DNA of 54,707 bases from Streptomyces griseicoloratus (GTDB lineage Bacteria > Actinomycetota > Actinomycetes > Streptomycetales > Streptomycetaceae). A program made the position numbers and the translations under genes. Under the pieces are notes generated by a model. The model was not told the origin of the DNA. It saw only the letters and a list, made by a program, of their open reading frames with translations, and ran no database searches. The stretch is from contig NZ_JACVQF010000180.1 of the NCBI RefSeq assembly GCF_014534645.1, positions 1 to 54,707 on the forward strand. Reading direction: 5' to 3'. Positions 25,868-33,900 of the stretch are shown here, in pieces. Within the stretch, counting starts at the first letter, position 1. Each line of letters starts with the position of its first letter.

Positions 25868-26689
25868 TCAGGGCTGGGCGGGCGGCGGCTGCTCCGTCTC
25901 GCGCAGGACGAACGCCGCCTCCGTCGTACGGCACAGCGCCTGCACCGCGTGGCGCAGTGAGCGCCAGGAGGCCAGGCCGAGGAGGACGCCGACGGGGGCC
26001 GCGGGCCACCACCAGACGCCGAGCACCGTGAACGCCGCGCTCCAGGCGAGGGCCTCGCAGGCCGCGTCGTAGGCGTCGCGGGCCTCGGCCAGGGCGGCGC
26101 GGGGCGGATCGGCGGCCCCCAGCAGGAGCGCGGTCCAGCCGCTGACGACGTCGCCGCCCGTCTCCCTCCTGACGTTCGCCTCGGTGAGGCGGAACCGGTC
26201 GCCCGACCAGGTCGGTGACTCCGGCCGCCCGGCAGCCCTGGCGCGGGCCGCCCGCGCGTCGAGCCGGTCGGCGCGCAGCGCGTGGCCCGCGGCACGTGCC
26301 CGTACGGACTCCCGGGCCAGCACGTCCGGCTCCACCCAGCGCCGGTTCCGCCAGGCCTTCACCCGCCGGCCCACCGGCAGCAGCCACCAGGGCCAGGCCC
26401 CGGAGGCCAGCGCCCCGATCGCGGCCGCTGCGTACGGCACCGCGAACGCCGCCGCCACGACCGGCACCGCGAACAGCACGAGCGAGGCGACGGCGTCCGC
26501 GGTGAGCCCGCCTCCCGTGCGCAGCGCGTCGGCGATCTTCTGGCGGGCGAGGGCGACGTCGTTCCAGTGTGTGTGGCCCAGCTCCCCGCCGCCGACGACC
26601 GCGACCACGACGAACAGCGCGGCGGGCAGGAGGCGGCGCAGGAACCACCCGTCGGGTATCCGCTTCTGCAGCTCGATGAGCAGGCCCAC
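25868..26689 (-). CDS. Membrane component of a CHAT (CATRA-like) conflict locus
   Basis: 273 residues. An N-terminal transmembrane helix (about 15-35), a second hydrophobic region of about 40 residues (70-112), a long charged helical segment (115-205) and one or two C-terminal transmembrane helices (215-250) are seen. No enzyme motif is visible. GTG 26689 starts 5 nt after the stop of the small Cys protein, so the two are co-transcribed, divergent to the giant CHAT gene. The position matches accessory membrane genes of CHAT/TPR systems named CATRA in the conflict-system literature; I recall this rather than have tested it. Confidence 0.65.
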   Translation of the reverse strand: MGLLIELQKRIPDGWFLRRLLPAALFVVVAVVGGGELGHTHWNDVALARQKIADALRTGGGLTADAVASLVLFAVPVVAAAFAVPYAAAAIGALASGAWPWWLLPVGRRVKAWRNRRWVEPDVLARESVRARAAGHALRADRLDARAARARAAGRPESPTWSGDRFRLTEANVRRETGGDVVSGWTALLLGAADPPRAALAEARDAYDAACEALAWSAAFTVLGVWWWPAAPVGVLLGLASWRSLRHAVQALCRTTEAAFVLRETEQPPPAQP

Positions 26690-26694
26690 GGCCG

Positions 26695-27081
26695 TCAGCC
26701 GTCCACGAGGCGCATCGGACCGCCGCCCAGGGCGCAGACCGGGGTCGGCGCCGAGGCACCGTCCCGCAGTTCGACCCGGGCACAGCGGCGCGTGGGGCAG
26801 ACCCAGCCGGCCGACTGCGGCGTGGGCCCGCCCGGCCAGTCGCCCACGCCCATGGTGGCGGGCAGGCCGAGCCCGTTCGGGACGCCGGCCGATTCGACCG
26901 CGTCGTGCAGGGCGCGTACGGCGTCCCGCCACTCGGCGCCCGCCGGGTCCGCGTCCCGTACGACCGGGAAGGCCGACTCCCAGACTGCCGGAGCGATCAG
27001 CGGGCGCAGCTCCTCGATGTTGCGGCACAGGTATTCCACGGCGTCCTCGTACACCCTGCGCGCCTTCGCCCCGTCCCCCAC
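26695..27081 (-). CDS. Small Cys-containing accessory protein of the CHAT locus
   Basis: 128 residues. The N-terminal half is helical (ARRVYEDAVEYLCRNIEELRPLI, VRALHDAVES), and the C-terminus has a treble-Cys cluster WVCPTRRCARV...PVCALGG that resembles part of a zinc ribbon, with one ligand unclear. GTG 27081 follows AGGGAGG at 6 nt. It is first in a two-gene unit divergent from the CHAT gene across 68 bp. It is probably the small associated protein of this system (inference). Function unknown. Confidence 0.7.
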   Translation of the reverse strand: MGDGAKARRVYEDAVEYLCRNIEELRPLIAPAVWESAFPVVRDADPAGAEWRDAVRALHDAVESAGVPNGLGLPATMGVGDWPGGPTPQSAGWVCPTRRCARVELRDGASAPTPVCALGGGPMRLVDG

Positions 27082-27135
27082 GGCGGCCTCCCTGGAAGTC
27101 CCCTGGAACCCCTGATTCCTGACAGGCAGTCAGAC

Positions 27136-27141
27136 TAATGT
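27136..27141 (+). promoter_or_regulatory. Candidate -10 box for a leaderless CHAT transcript
   Basis: TAATGT matches the TANNNT -10 form and ends 8 nt before ATG 27150. No Shine-Dalgarno sequence precedes the ATG, so the mRNA probably begins at or next to the start codon. A weak -35 (near TGATTC, 27113-27118) lies 17 nt upstream. Confidence 0.45.
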
Positions 27142-27149
27142 AGAGAGCA

Positions 27150-30100
27150 ATGTCCGAGCTTCGGGAACGAGTGGTCGCACGCCTCGTCACGGCTCAGAAC
27201 GCCCGCGATCCCGCGGCCCTGCGCGACGAGAACGCGGTGGCCGACGCGCTGGCCCTGCTGCGGGAGGCCGCGCCCTCGCCCGACGGGCAGGTCGACCTGG
27301 ACTCGGTCGCCGCCGTCTTCTGGACCTTCTGGTTCCGTCACCAGGGCACCGAGGATCCCGACGCGGCGCAGAACCTGATGGTCGTGTTCGGCACGTTCGG
27401 CTTCCTGTGCCCGCGGGTGCCCGAGGAGGCCCGCCTGCCCGACGTCCTCAAGGAGGGATTCGACCCCGCCGATCCGTCCCACGAGGCACGGTTCGCCCAC
27501 CTGATGAGCTCGGCGTACGCCGACGCCGTGGCCGGCGGGCCGCAGCAGGAGAGGGCGGCCGCGCTCGACGCCGCGCTCGCCTGGTCGGACACCTCCTTCG
27601 AGTACGTCCGGCCCGACGACCACGTGGGATTCGTGGAGCTGGCCGTCCACGCCCACGAACTCCACCTGGCCCGCTTCCGGATGGCGGCCGACCCGGACGC
27701 GCTGGCCGCCGCCGCCCGGTACGGGAGGGCGGTGTGCACGCGCCTGGCGACCGCCGGACCGGACCTGTTCGATCCCGACGCGGCGCGCACCGTCGCCGCG
27801 GCCGCCCTGCGCACGGTCGTGGACGCCGCACGGCTGCTCGGCACGCCCCGGCTCCCCCTCGTCGAGCGGCTGGCCGCGGCCGCACCACAGGGCGCGCTCA
27901 CCCCGGAGACCGCCGAGGGGCTGCGCCTCCTGCGGCTGCTGGACGCCCAGCCCCTCGCCTGGCCCGGCGCGCGCGACCTGCACGTCGGCGCGGTCATCGC
28001 CGATGCGGGCATCGCCGAGCACGACGCGGGCCGCATCGCCTGCGCCGTACGACGCCTGCGCGCGGCCCTGGCCGGCACTCCCGCCGGTCATCCCGCACGC
28101 CCCCAGGTCACCGCCGCGCTCGGGCAGGCGCTCGCGGCCTTCGCGAGGGAGCGCGACGACGAGGCCGCGGCCCTGGAAGCGATGGAACTTCTCGACTCCG
28201 TCGGGGCGTTGGACGACGAGCTCCGCGACACGCTCGCCGTCTACCGGGAGCTGGAGGAACTGAGCGAGAGCGACGACCCGGCCGACCTGGAACGGCTCCA
28301 GCCGCTGTTCCGGCGCTTCGCCGAACGGATCCGGGAGCACTCCGCGCGCGACGGCGACCCGGCCGACATCGACGTCGAAGTCATCGGCCTGTCCGCCGGG
28401 TTCGATCCCGACGACTCCGCCGACGAGCGGATCGCCCGCTACCGCACCGCCCTCGCCGCCCTCCCCGCCGACCGTCCGCACCGCCACGCCTACGTTGCCG
28501 TACTGGCCGCGCTCACCGGGCTGCGGGCGCAGGCCCTGCGCGGTACCGCACCCGCCCGCGCGGACCTGTTCGCGGCCGAGTCCCGCGAACTGACCGAGGA
28601 GGCGGCGGCCGCCGCCCCGGACGGCTTCCTGGCGCCGGACCTGCTGCGGCGGGGCCTGTTCGAGGCCGCGCTGCCCGTCGCCGTCATGGCGGTCACCGCG
28701 GGGGGCGGGGAGGGCGCGGGCGGTCCGGACGACGAGGAGATGCGCGCGATGGTGGAGCGGCTGACCCGCCTGGACGACGTCCGCCTCGACGGCCCCGAAA
28801 CCCTCGACGCCGACATCGAGACCGTCCGGGAGCTCTTCGACGGCCTGGACGAGGACGACACCACCGTGCGTCCCTACCTCGCCGCCGTGCTCGGCGGCGC
28901 CCTGTCCGCCCGCTCCGCCGATCGCGCCGACCTCGCCTCGCTCACGGAGATCGTCGAGCTGCTGCGCTACGCCCGCTCCCACGCCGACGACCTGCCGGCC
29001 GACATCCACCGGATGCTCGCCGGCGCGCTCACCGTCCTGTCGACCGTCAACTTCGACGCGGAGAGCGCGCGCGAGGCGGCGGCCCTGCTCGCCTCGGCGG
29101 CGGGCGCACCCGGCGTGCCGGCGGCCGAGGGGGAACCCCGGCCCGGCGATCCGGCGCTGTCCGAGACGGAGAACGCCATCCTGTCGGCCCGTACGGAACT
29201 CCACGTCGCCCTGCAGAACTACCTCTTCGGCCACGAACCGGCCCAGCTGGAGCGCGCCCGGCGGATCGCCCGCAGGATGCGGGATCTCGCACGCGCCGCG
29301 CCCCCGGGGGACGGCCTCCCCTGGTACGACCTGATGGGCGACGCCTACGTCGACCTCGTGGAGACCGTGGGACCGGGCGGCGGCCCCCGCCCCGACCTCG
29401 GCGACGCGGTGGTCGACCAGTGCCGGGCGACCCTCGCCCGGTGCGCGGCCGGGCACCCGATGCGGCCCATGGTCGTGATGACGCTCGCCCGGGCGCTCGC
29501 GCAGCGTGCCCTCGCGCTCCGCGCCACCGACCCGGAGCGGGCCGGGGGCCTGCTGGCCGAGGCGGAGGAGCTGAGCCGCGTCCTGTCGGAGGAGATGCCG
29601 GGCGGGTCCTCGGTCGACGTGGGCGCCATGATGCGCACGTTCCTCGACCTCATCGGCCGGGGTCGTCTCCCGGAGGCCACCACCGCCCCGGGCGCCCCGC
29701 CTCCCCCGGGTACGCCCGACGCCCAAGAGGGCTTCCTCGCCTCCGTCCTCGCGTCCCTCCAGGCGCGCCTCACCGGCGTCGCGGACCCCGGTGCGTGGCG
29801 GGACCCCGCCGTCCCGGTGTGGGCGCGGGCGCACGGCGAGATCGGCGCCGCGGCCGGTGCGCTGGGCCGGGAGCGGCCCCGGGTCGACCTGGCCCTGGAC
29901 CATCTCGAAGCGGGCGTCGAGGCCATGGCGGGCATCACCGACCGAGGCAGCGACCAGGCGTCCGCCGAGCACGGGCTGTCGACGTTCGAGGGGGACATCC
30001 GGTCGATCGTCGAGCTGGTCCTCGCCCACCTCATCGGCCGCGAGCTCGCCGCCCGGCTGCCCGCCCGGCTGGCGGCCCTGGGACAGGCGCTGCGCGCGGC

Positions 30101-31583
30101 CGCGGCGGGGCAGGGCCCGCCGGAACCCGGCGCCCTGGAAGAGATGGTGTCCGAACTCGGCGCGCTGGAGCGCACGGTCGAAGGCCCCGACGTCGACCGT
30201 GCCGCCGTACTGCTGGAGCGCGGCCGCGGTCTGCTGCTGGCCCGGCGGATCGAGGCCCGCGCCGACACCGGCGACCTGCGCGCGGCGCACCCCGCGCTGG
30301 CGGCCGAGTTCGAGCGGCTGACCGAACAGCTCGAAGCGCGGCCCGAGACGTCCGCCGCCGGGGACGCCGAGTGGGCCCGGCTCGCCGGTCTGCGCGCGTC
30401 CAACGAACTCGACGCACTCGTGCGGCGCATCCGCACGCGGCCCGGCTTCGAAGGCTTCCTGCGCCCCCTCGCCGCTGAGGATCTGCGCGCCCTCGCGGCC
30501 GACGGCCCTGTCGTGGTCCTCAATCACGGCCGGCGCTTCTGCCACGCCCTCGTCGTCACGCACCGGTCGATCAGCGCGCTGCCCCTGGACGCCGGGGCCG
30601 ACGAGGTCGCCGACACGGCGCGGCGGCTGCGTGACGCGGTCGACGCCATCAATGCGCAGGGCACGTCGAGGCCGTCCCCGCTCCAGCTCGTCGCCGCCGG
30701 CCACACGGTCCGCGAGACGCTGGCGTGGACGTGGCACAAGATCGTGCGCCCGGTGCTGGAGCCGGCCGGGGCGGCGGACCCCGTCCCCCGCGGCGGCGAG
30801 TGGCCGCGCGTCTGGTGGGTCCCCACCGGGGCCTTCAGCAGCCTGCCGCTGCACGCGGCCCAGTGCACGGCGCCCGACTGCGCGCTCGGCCGCTGCGGCG
30901 CCGCCCTCGACACCGTGGTGTCGTCGTACGTGCCGGGCCTGCAGACCCTGGCGTACGCCCGTGCCCGCGCCCGGCAGCGCTCCGTGGCCGGCCATGGCGG
31001 CGCGCCCGGCCACGGCGGCGCCCTGCTGGTCGCCGCGCCCGAGGACGACCTCCCGGGCGTCGCGGCGGCCGCCGCCCATGCCGCCGAACTCCTCGGTGCG
31101 CAGGAGCCGTTGGTCGGCCAGGCGGCCACCCGGGAGGCCGTGCTCGCCGCGCTGCACGTCGCCTCGTGGGCCCACTTCGGCTGCCACGCGGCCACCGACC
31201 CGACGGAGCCGTCCGGTGCCCTGCTGCACCTGCCCAGCGGCGAGCAGGTGTCGGTCCTGGAGATCTGCCGGGCCCGCCCGCGCTCGGCGCAGCTCGCCTT
31301 CCTCGCGGCCTGCGGCACCGCGCGCACCGCCGAACGGCTCACGGACGAGGCCATCCACATCACCAGCTCGTTCCTGCTGGCCGGCTTCCCCACCGCCGTC
31401 GGCACCCTGTGGACGATCGACAGCACCCATGCAGACCACATGACCCGCGACTTCTACCGCCGTGCGACGGCCGCCGACGCCGCCGGCAGCGCCCACGCCC
31501 TGCACGACACGGTCCGCCAGCTGCGCCGCCGCATCCCCGACCGCCCGCACATCTGGGCGGCGTACGTCCACGCGGGGGCGTAG
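27150..31583 (+). CDS. Giant TPR-CHAT protein (caspase-like peptidase of a conflict system)
   Basis: 1477 residues. Residues 1-1150 are helical and TPR-like, with a conserved N-terminal region. The C-terminal CHAT domain (about 1180-1477) carries the caspase-type dyad: His1346 in AHFGCHA and Cys1388 in LAACGTA, followed by SSFLLAGFPTAVGTLWTI, a CHAT hallmark. CHAT enzymes are cysteine proteases that cleave a partner or start cell death in bacterial conflict systems. It is divergent to a membrane gene and a small Cys-protein gene, which together suggest a three-part system. No SD is seen; a -10 box 8 nt upstream implies a leaderless mRNA. Confidence 0.9.
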   Translation: MSELRERVVARLVTAQNARDPAALRDENAVADALALLREAAPSPDGQVDLDSVAAVFWTFWFRHQGTEDPDAAQNLMVVFGTFGFLCPRVPEEARLPDVLKEGFDPADPSHEARFAHLMSSAYADAVAGGPQQERAAALDAALAWSDTSFEYVRPDDHVGFVELAVHAHELHLARFRMAADPDALAAAARYGRAVCTRLATAGPDLFDPDAARTVAAAALRTVVDAARLLGTPRLPLVERLAAAAPQGALTPETAEGLRLLRLLDAQPLAWPGARDLHVGAVIADAGIAEHDAGRIACAVRRLRAALAGTPAGHPARPQVTAALGQALAAFARERDDEAAALEAMELLDSVGALDDELRDTLAVYRELEELSESDDPADLERLQPLFRRFAERIREHSARDGDPADIDVEVIGLSAGFDPDDSADERIARYRTALAALPADRPHRHAYVAVLAALTGLRAQALRGTAPARADLFAAESRELTEEAAAAAPDGFLAPDLLRRGLFEAALPVAVMAVTAGGGEGAGGPDDEEMRAMVERLTRLDDVRLDGPETLDADIETVRELFDGLDEDDTTVRPYLAAVLGGALSARSADRADLASLTEIVELLRYARSHADDLPADIHRMLAGALTVLSTVNFDAESAREAAALLASAAGAPGVPAAEGEPRPGDPALSETENAILSARTELHVALQNYLFGHEPAQLERARRIARRMRDLARAAPPGDGLPWYDLMGDAYVDLVETVGPGGGPRPDLGDAVVDQCRATLARCAAGHPMRPMVVMTLARALAQRALALRATDPERAGGLLAEAEELSRVLSEEMPGGSSVDVGAMMRTFLDLIGRGRLPEATTAPGAPPPPGTPDAQEGFLASVLASLQARLTGVADPGAWRDPAVPVWARAHGEIGAAAGALGRERPRVDLALDHLEAGVEAMAGITDRGSDQASAEHGLSTFEGDIRSIVELVLAHLIGRELAARLPARLAALGQALRAAAAGQGPPEPGALEEMVSELGALERTVEGPDVDRAAVLLERGRGLLLARRIEARADTGDLRAAHPALAAEFERLTEQLEARPETSAAGDAEWARLAGLRASNELDALVRRIRTRPGFEGFLRPLAAEDLRALAADGPVVVLNHGRRFCHALVVTHRSISALPLDAGADEVADTARRLRDAVDAINAQGTSRPSPLQLVAAGHTVRETLAWTWHKIVRPVLEPAGAADPVPRGGEWPRVWWVPTGAFSSLPLHAAQCTAPDCALGRCGAALDTVVSSYVPGLQTLAYARARARQRSVAGHGGAPGHGGALLVAAPEDDLPGVAAAAAHAAELLGAQEPLVGQAATREAVLAALHVASWAHFGCHAATDPTEPSGALLHLPSGEQVSVLEICRARPRSAQLAFLAACGTARTAERLTDEAIHITSSFLLAGFPTAVGTLWTIDSTHADHMTRDFYRRATAADAAGSAHALHDTVRQLRRRIPDRPHIWAAYVHAGA

Positions 31584-31599
31584 CGGGCGCCCCGCCCGC
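31583..31599. terminator. Convergent hairpin after the CHAT gene
   Basis: GCGGGC-GCCCC-GCCCGC forms a 6-bp GC stem starting at the last base of the stop codon. It lies between the CHAT gene and the convergent membrane-protein gene. Confidence 0.5.
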
Positions 31600-31630
31600 A
31601 CCACGAACCCGGGCGCGGCCGGGCGCTCGG

Positions 31631-32503
31631 TCAGCGCGTCTCGCCGCGCATCCGCTTGGCGGCCCGCCCCAGCAGGGTCATGGCTCCCAGGCAGATCACG
31701 GTGACCGTGCCACCGACGGCGAGGGCCATGGGCTCGGCGTCCTTGATGCCGTTGCCCAGGATCAGTGCACCCACCGCCATGATCACGGAGTACAGGGCGC
31801 GGCCCACCTTGGCGCCGGCCGGGATCCCCCGGAGCAGCTGCGGGACGGTGCTCGCCGCCGCCAGGCCGAGGGCGGCCGGGAGGGCGGCGCCGAGGAGCAG
31901 GGCGCCGAAGCCGGCGGAGTTGCCGTAGGCGCCCCATCCGACGCCCTTGACGAGCAGCCAGCCGGCGGCGCCCAGGGACAGCACGACGAGCAGGCCGTTG
32001 ACGTAGGCGGCCAGCGTGGCGGCCTTGCGCGCGCTCGGCAGATGCACGGCCGGGGAACGCCAGGCGTCCGGCGTGATCTGCCGCAACTGGCGGCGCAGGG
32101 CGGCCGACTTCAGGAACCCGGTGACGCCGACGGCCAGCAGGGCGAGGCCCGCGAGGGCGGCGAGGAAACCGGAGGGCTGCTCGGTGATGCCGTGGTGGAG
32201 TCCGCCGGAGGTGAGCGGGATGCCCAGCACGAAGCCGACGGCGAGCATCTTGCTGCTCGACTGGATCTTGATGACCAGCGCACGCTGATCCATGGTGAGG
32301 CCGGGATCGACCACCATGCGCGCATCACCGACCTGCTGCGGCGGCACCGGCTGCTGGTACTGCTGCGGGTGGGGCTGGTACGGCTGGTGGGGCTGGTACG
32401 GCTGCTGAGGGTGCGGTGCCTGCGGCGGGTACGGTCCTTGCGGCGCGTACGGTCCCTGCTGAGGGTAGGGATTTTGCCCGCCTGGCTGCTGACCTGGGTA
32501 CAT
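31631..32503 (-). CDS. Membrane protein with a Pro/Gln/Tyr-rich N-terminal tail
   Basis: 290 residues. The first 57 residues are low-complexity PQ, PYP and HPQQ repeats; the region after about residue 80 has six to seven hydrophobic segments. Such Pro/Gln/Tyr-rich tails on actinobacterial membrane proteins often bind partners or condense, but no function is known here. ATG 32503 has GGGGAG upstream. It is convergent with the CHAT gene and divergent from the next gene. Confidence 0.8.
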   Translation of the reverse strand: MYPGQQPGGQNPYPQQGPYAPQGPYPPQAPHPQQPYQPHQPYQPHPQQYQQPVPPQQVGDARMVVDPGLTMDQRALVIKIQSSSKMLAVGFVLGIPLTSGGLHHGITEQPSGFLAALAGLALLAVGVTGFLKSAALRRQLRQITPDAWRSPAVHLPSARKAATLAAYVNGLLVVLSLGAAGWLLVKGVGWGAYGNSAGFGALLLGAALPAALGLAAASTVPQLLRGIPAGAKVGRALYSVIMAVGALILGNGIKDAEPMALAVGGTVTVICLGAMTLLGRAAKRMRGETR

Positions 32504-32672
32504 GCGTGTCTCCCCCGAAACTGCGTGCTGTCGGCCCGCGAGTCTGCCATACGCGGGCGATCCCCGAGCCGGTGATCGATCGACCCGACGGGAGTTCTCC
32601 GCTCTTCCTCGGCGGACGTGGTGCCGCGACAATGGGGGCCGGTGTCGGCGGAACCGCTCCGGGAGGCCCCGT

Positions 32673-33410
32673 ATGACGTCGCAGCCCGTGCCCAGGCCGA
32701 AGCCCGGCCGGGCCGGGGCGGTTGATCGCCGGTCCGGCCCGCTGCCCGTACCGCGCCCGGCCGCGGGCGCACAGGCCCCCGTTCACGACGCGGCGACGCT
32801 CGGGTTCGTCGACCTGCCCGGCCGGGACCACTGGTGGCGCCTGCTCGGTGAAGGGGTCCGCGACCGGATCGTCGCCAGGGTCGGCCCGGTCGTCGAGTGG
32901 TGGGCGTACTGCCACCGTACGGACAGCGAGCGCCCCTACGCGGTGGTCTTCGGCGAGCGGGGTCTCGCCGTGACCAAGCCGACCGTCAACGACCGTGGCG
33001 GGCCCGCCCAGTTGCTCACGGTCGTGCCGTTCGTGCCGTCCTCGTTACGGCATGCGGTGGTCGTGCAGAAGCCGAGGCGGTTCTCGCCCGGCCGTGCCGC
33101 GCTGCCGCCCGGCGACCTGCCGGAGCGGGACGCCGAGGAGCTGCCGCTTCCGGCGCGCCTGCGCGGATTCCTCGGCAACCTGCCCGCGGAGGCGCAGTCC
33201 CGGCTGCAGTGGCCGTTCGTCAACGGTGACGTGTTCGACCGCGGGGACCACTTCTACTTCGGCGACGACGACGAACTGGACGTCTGGTGCTACCTGGCCG
33301 GGCGCCGGTGGGTGACGTTCGTGTCGGGGCACGGCACGGGACTGTCCGGGCCCGCGCACCGCGCATCGTGGCGGCTGATCTGCCGTCAGGCCGAGGTGGC
33401 GGCGCGGTGA
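32673..33410 (+). CDS. Hypothetical protein upstream of a DnaJ-domain gene
   Basis: 245 residues with no signal peptide. Blocks such as DHWWRLLGEGVRDRIVARVGPVVEWWAYCHR and FVNGDVFDRGDHFYFGDDDELDVWCYLAGRRWVTF point to a globular mixed alpha/beta protein, but I recognise no family. ATG 32673 follows GGGAGG. Its stop overlaps the start of the DnaJ-domain gene (GTGA), so the two act together, possibly as client or adaptor and co-chaperone. Confidence 0.7.
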   Translation: MTSQPVPRPKPGRAGAVDRRSGPLPVPRPAAGAQAPVHDAATLGFVDLPGRDHWWRLLGEGVRDRIVARVGPVVEWWAYCHRTDSERPYAVVFGERGLAVTKPTVNDRGGPAQLLTVVPFVPSSLRHAVVVQKPRRFSPGRAALPPGDLPERDAEELPLPARLRGFLGNLPAEAQSRLQWPFVNGDVFDRGDHFYFGDDDELDVWCYLAGRRWVTFVSGHGTGLSGPAHRASWRLICRQAEVAAR

Positions 33411-33886
33411 TCCCGGCGGACGAACCCGACTTCTACGCGGTGCTCGGCGTACCGGCCGATGCCACCAGGGCCGAGATCGTGCGTGCGTTCCGCCGTCAGG
33501 CGTTCGCCCTCCACCCCGACCGGGGCGGCGACGCGGACGACTTCCGGGCCCTGCACCGGGCCTACGAGACGCTGGCCGACCCGGTGGGACGCGGCGCGTA
33601 CGACCGCCGCCGCCGGACGGCGTCACCGCCGTCACCGCCGTCGCAGCCCGGCGCGCACAGGCCGCCCGGCGAGCCGCAGCCGGCGCCGGCCGACCCCTTC
33701 GCGTGGACGCCCGGCGCCGGTCCGCGCACGGACACCCGCTCGGGCCACGCCCGCGACCACGGGATGTACGCCGTTCCGTTCCCGGCACACGACCCGGGCT
33801 GTTCGTGGCGGCGGGCCGACCGGTTCGCCTGGTGGGTGCCCGCCGACGAGCCGCGCCCGAAGCGCCGCCGGCGCCGGCGCCGCTGA
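33407..33886 (+). CDS. DnaJ (J-domain) protein
   Basis: 159 residues. The J-domain occupies about residues 7-70, with DFYAVLGVPADATRAEIVRAFRRQAFALHPDRGG and the HPD tripeptide needed to stimulate Hsp70 (DnaK) ATPase. The rest is a Pro-rich linker and a basic tail, with no Gly/Phe or zinc-finger part, so it is a class III J-protein that probably recruits DnaK to one client. GTG 33407 overlaps the upstream stop by 4 nt. Confidence 0.9.
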   Translation: MIPADEPDFYAVLGVPADATRAEIVRAFRRQAFALHPDRGGDADDFRALHRAYETLADPVGRGAYDRRRRTASPPSPPSQPGAHRPPGEPQPAPADPFAWTPGAGPRTDTRSGHARDHGMYAVPFPAHDPGCSWRRADRFAWWVPADEPRPKRRRRRRR

Positions 33887-33900
33887 CCCGTCCTTCCCGG

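Noticed and set aside
27135-31937. A 1600-codon open frame on the minus strand opposite the CHAT gene
   Set aside because: It is the mirror of the high-GC CHAT reading frame, is Gly/Arg-rich low complexity, and has no start signal or domain. The plus-strand frame has clear CHAT motifs.
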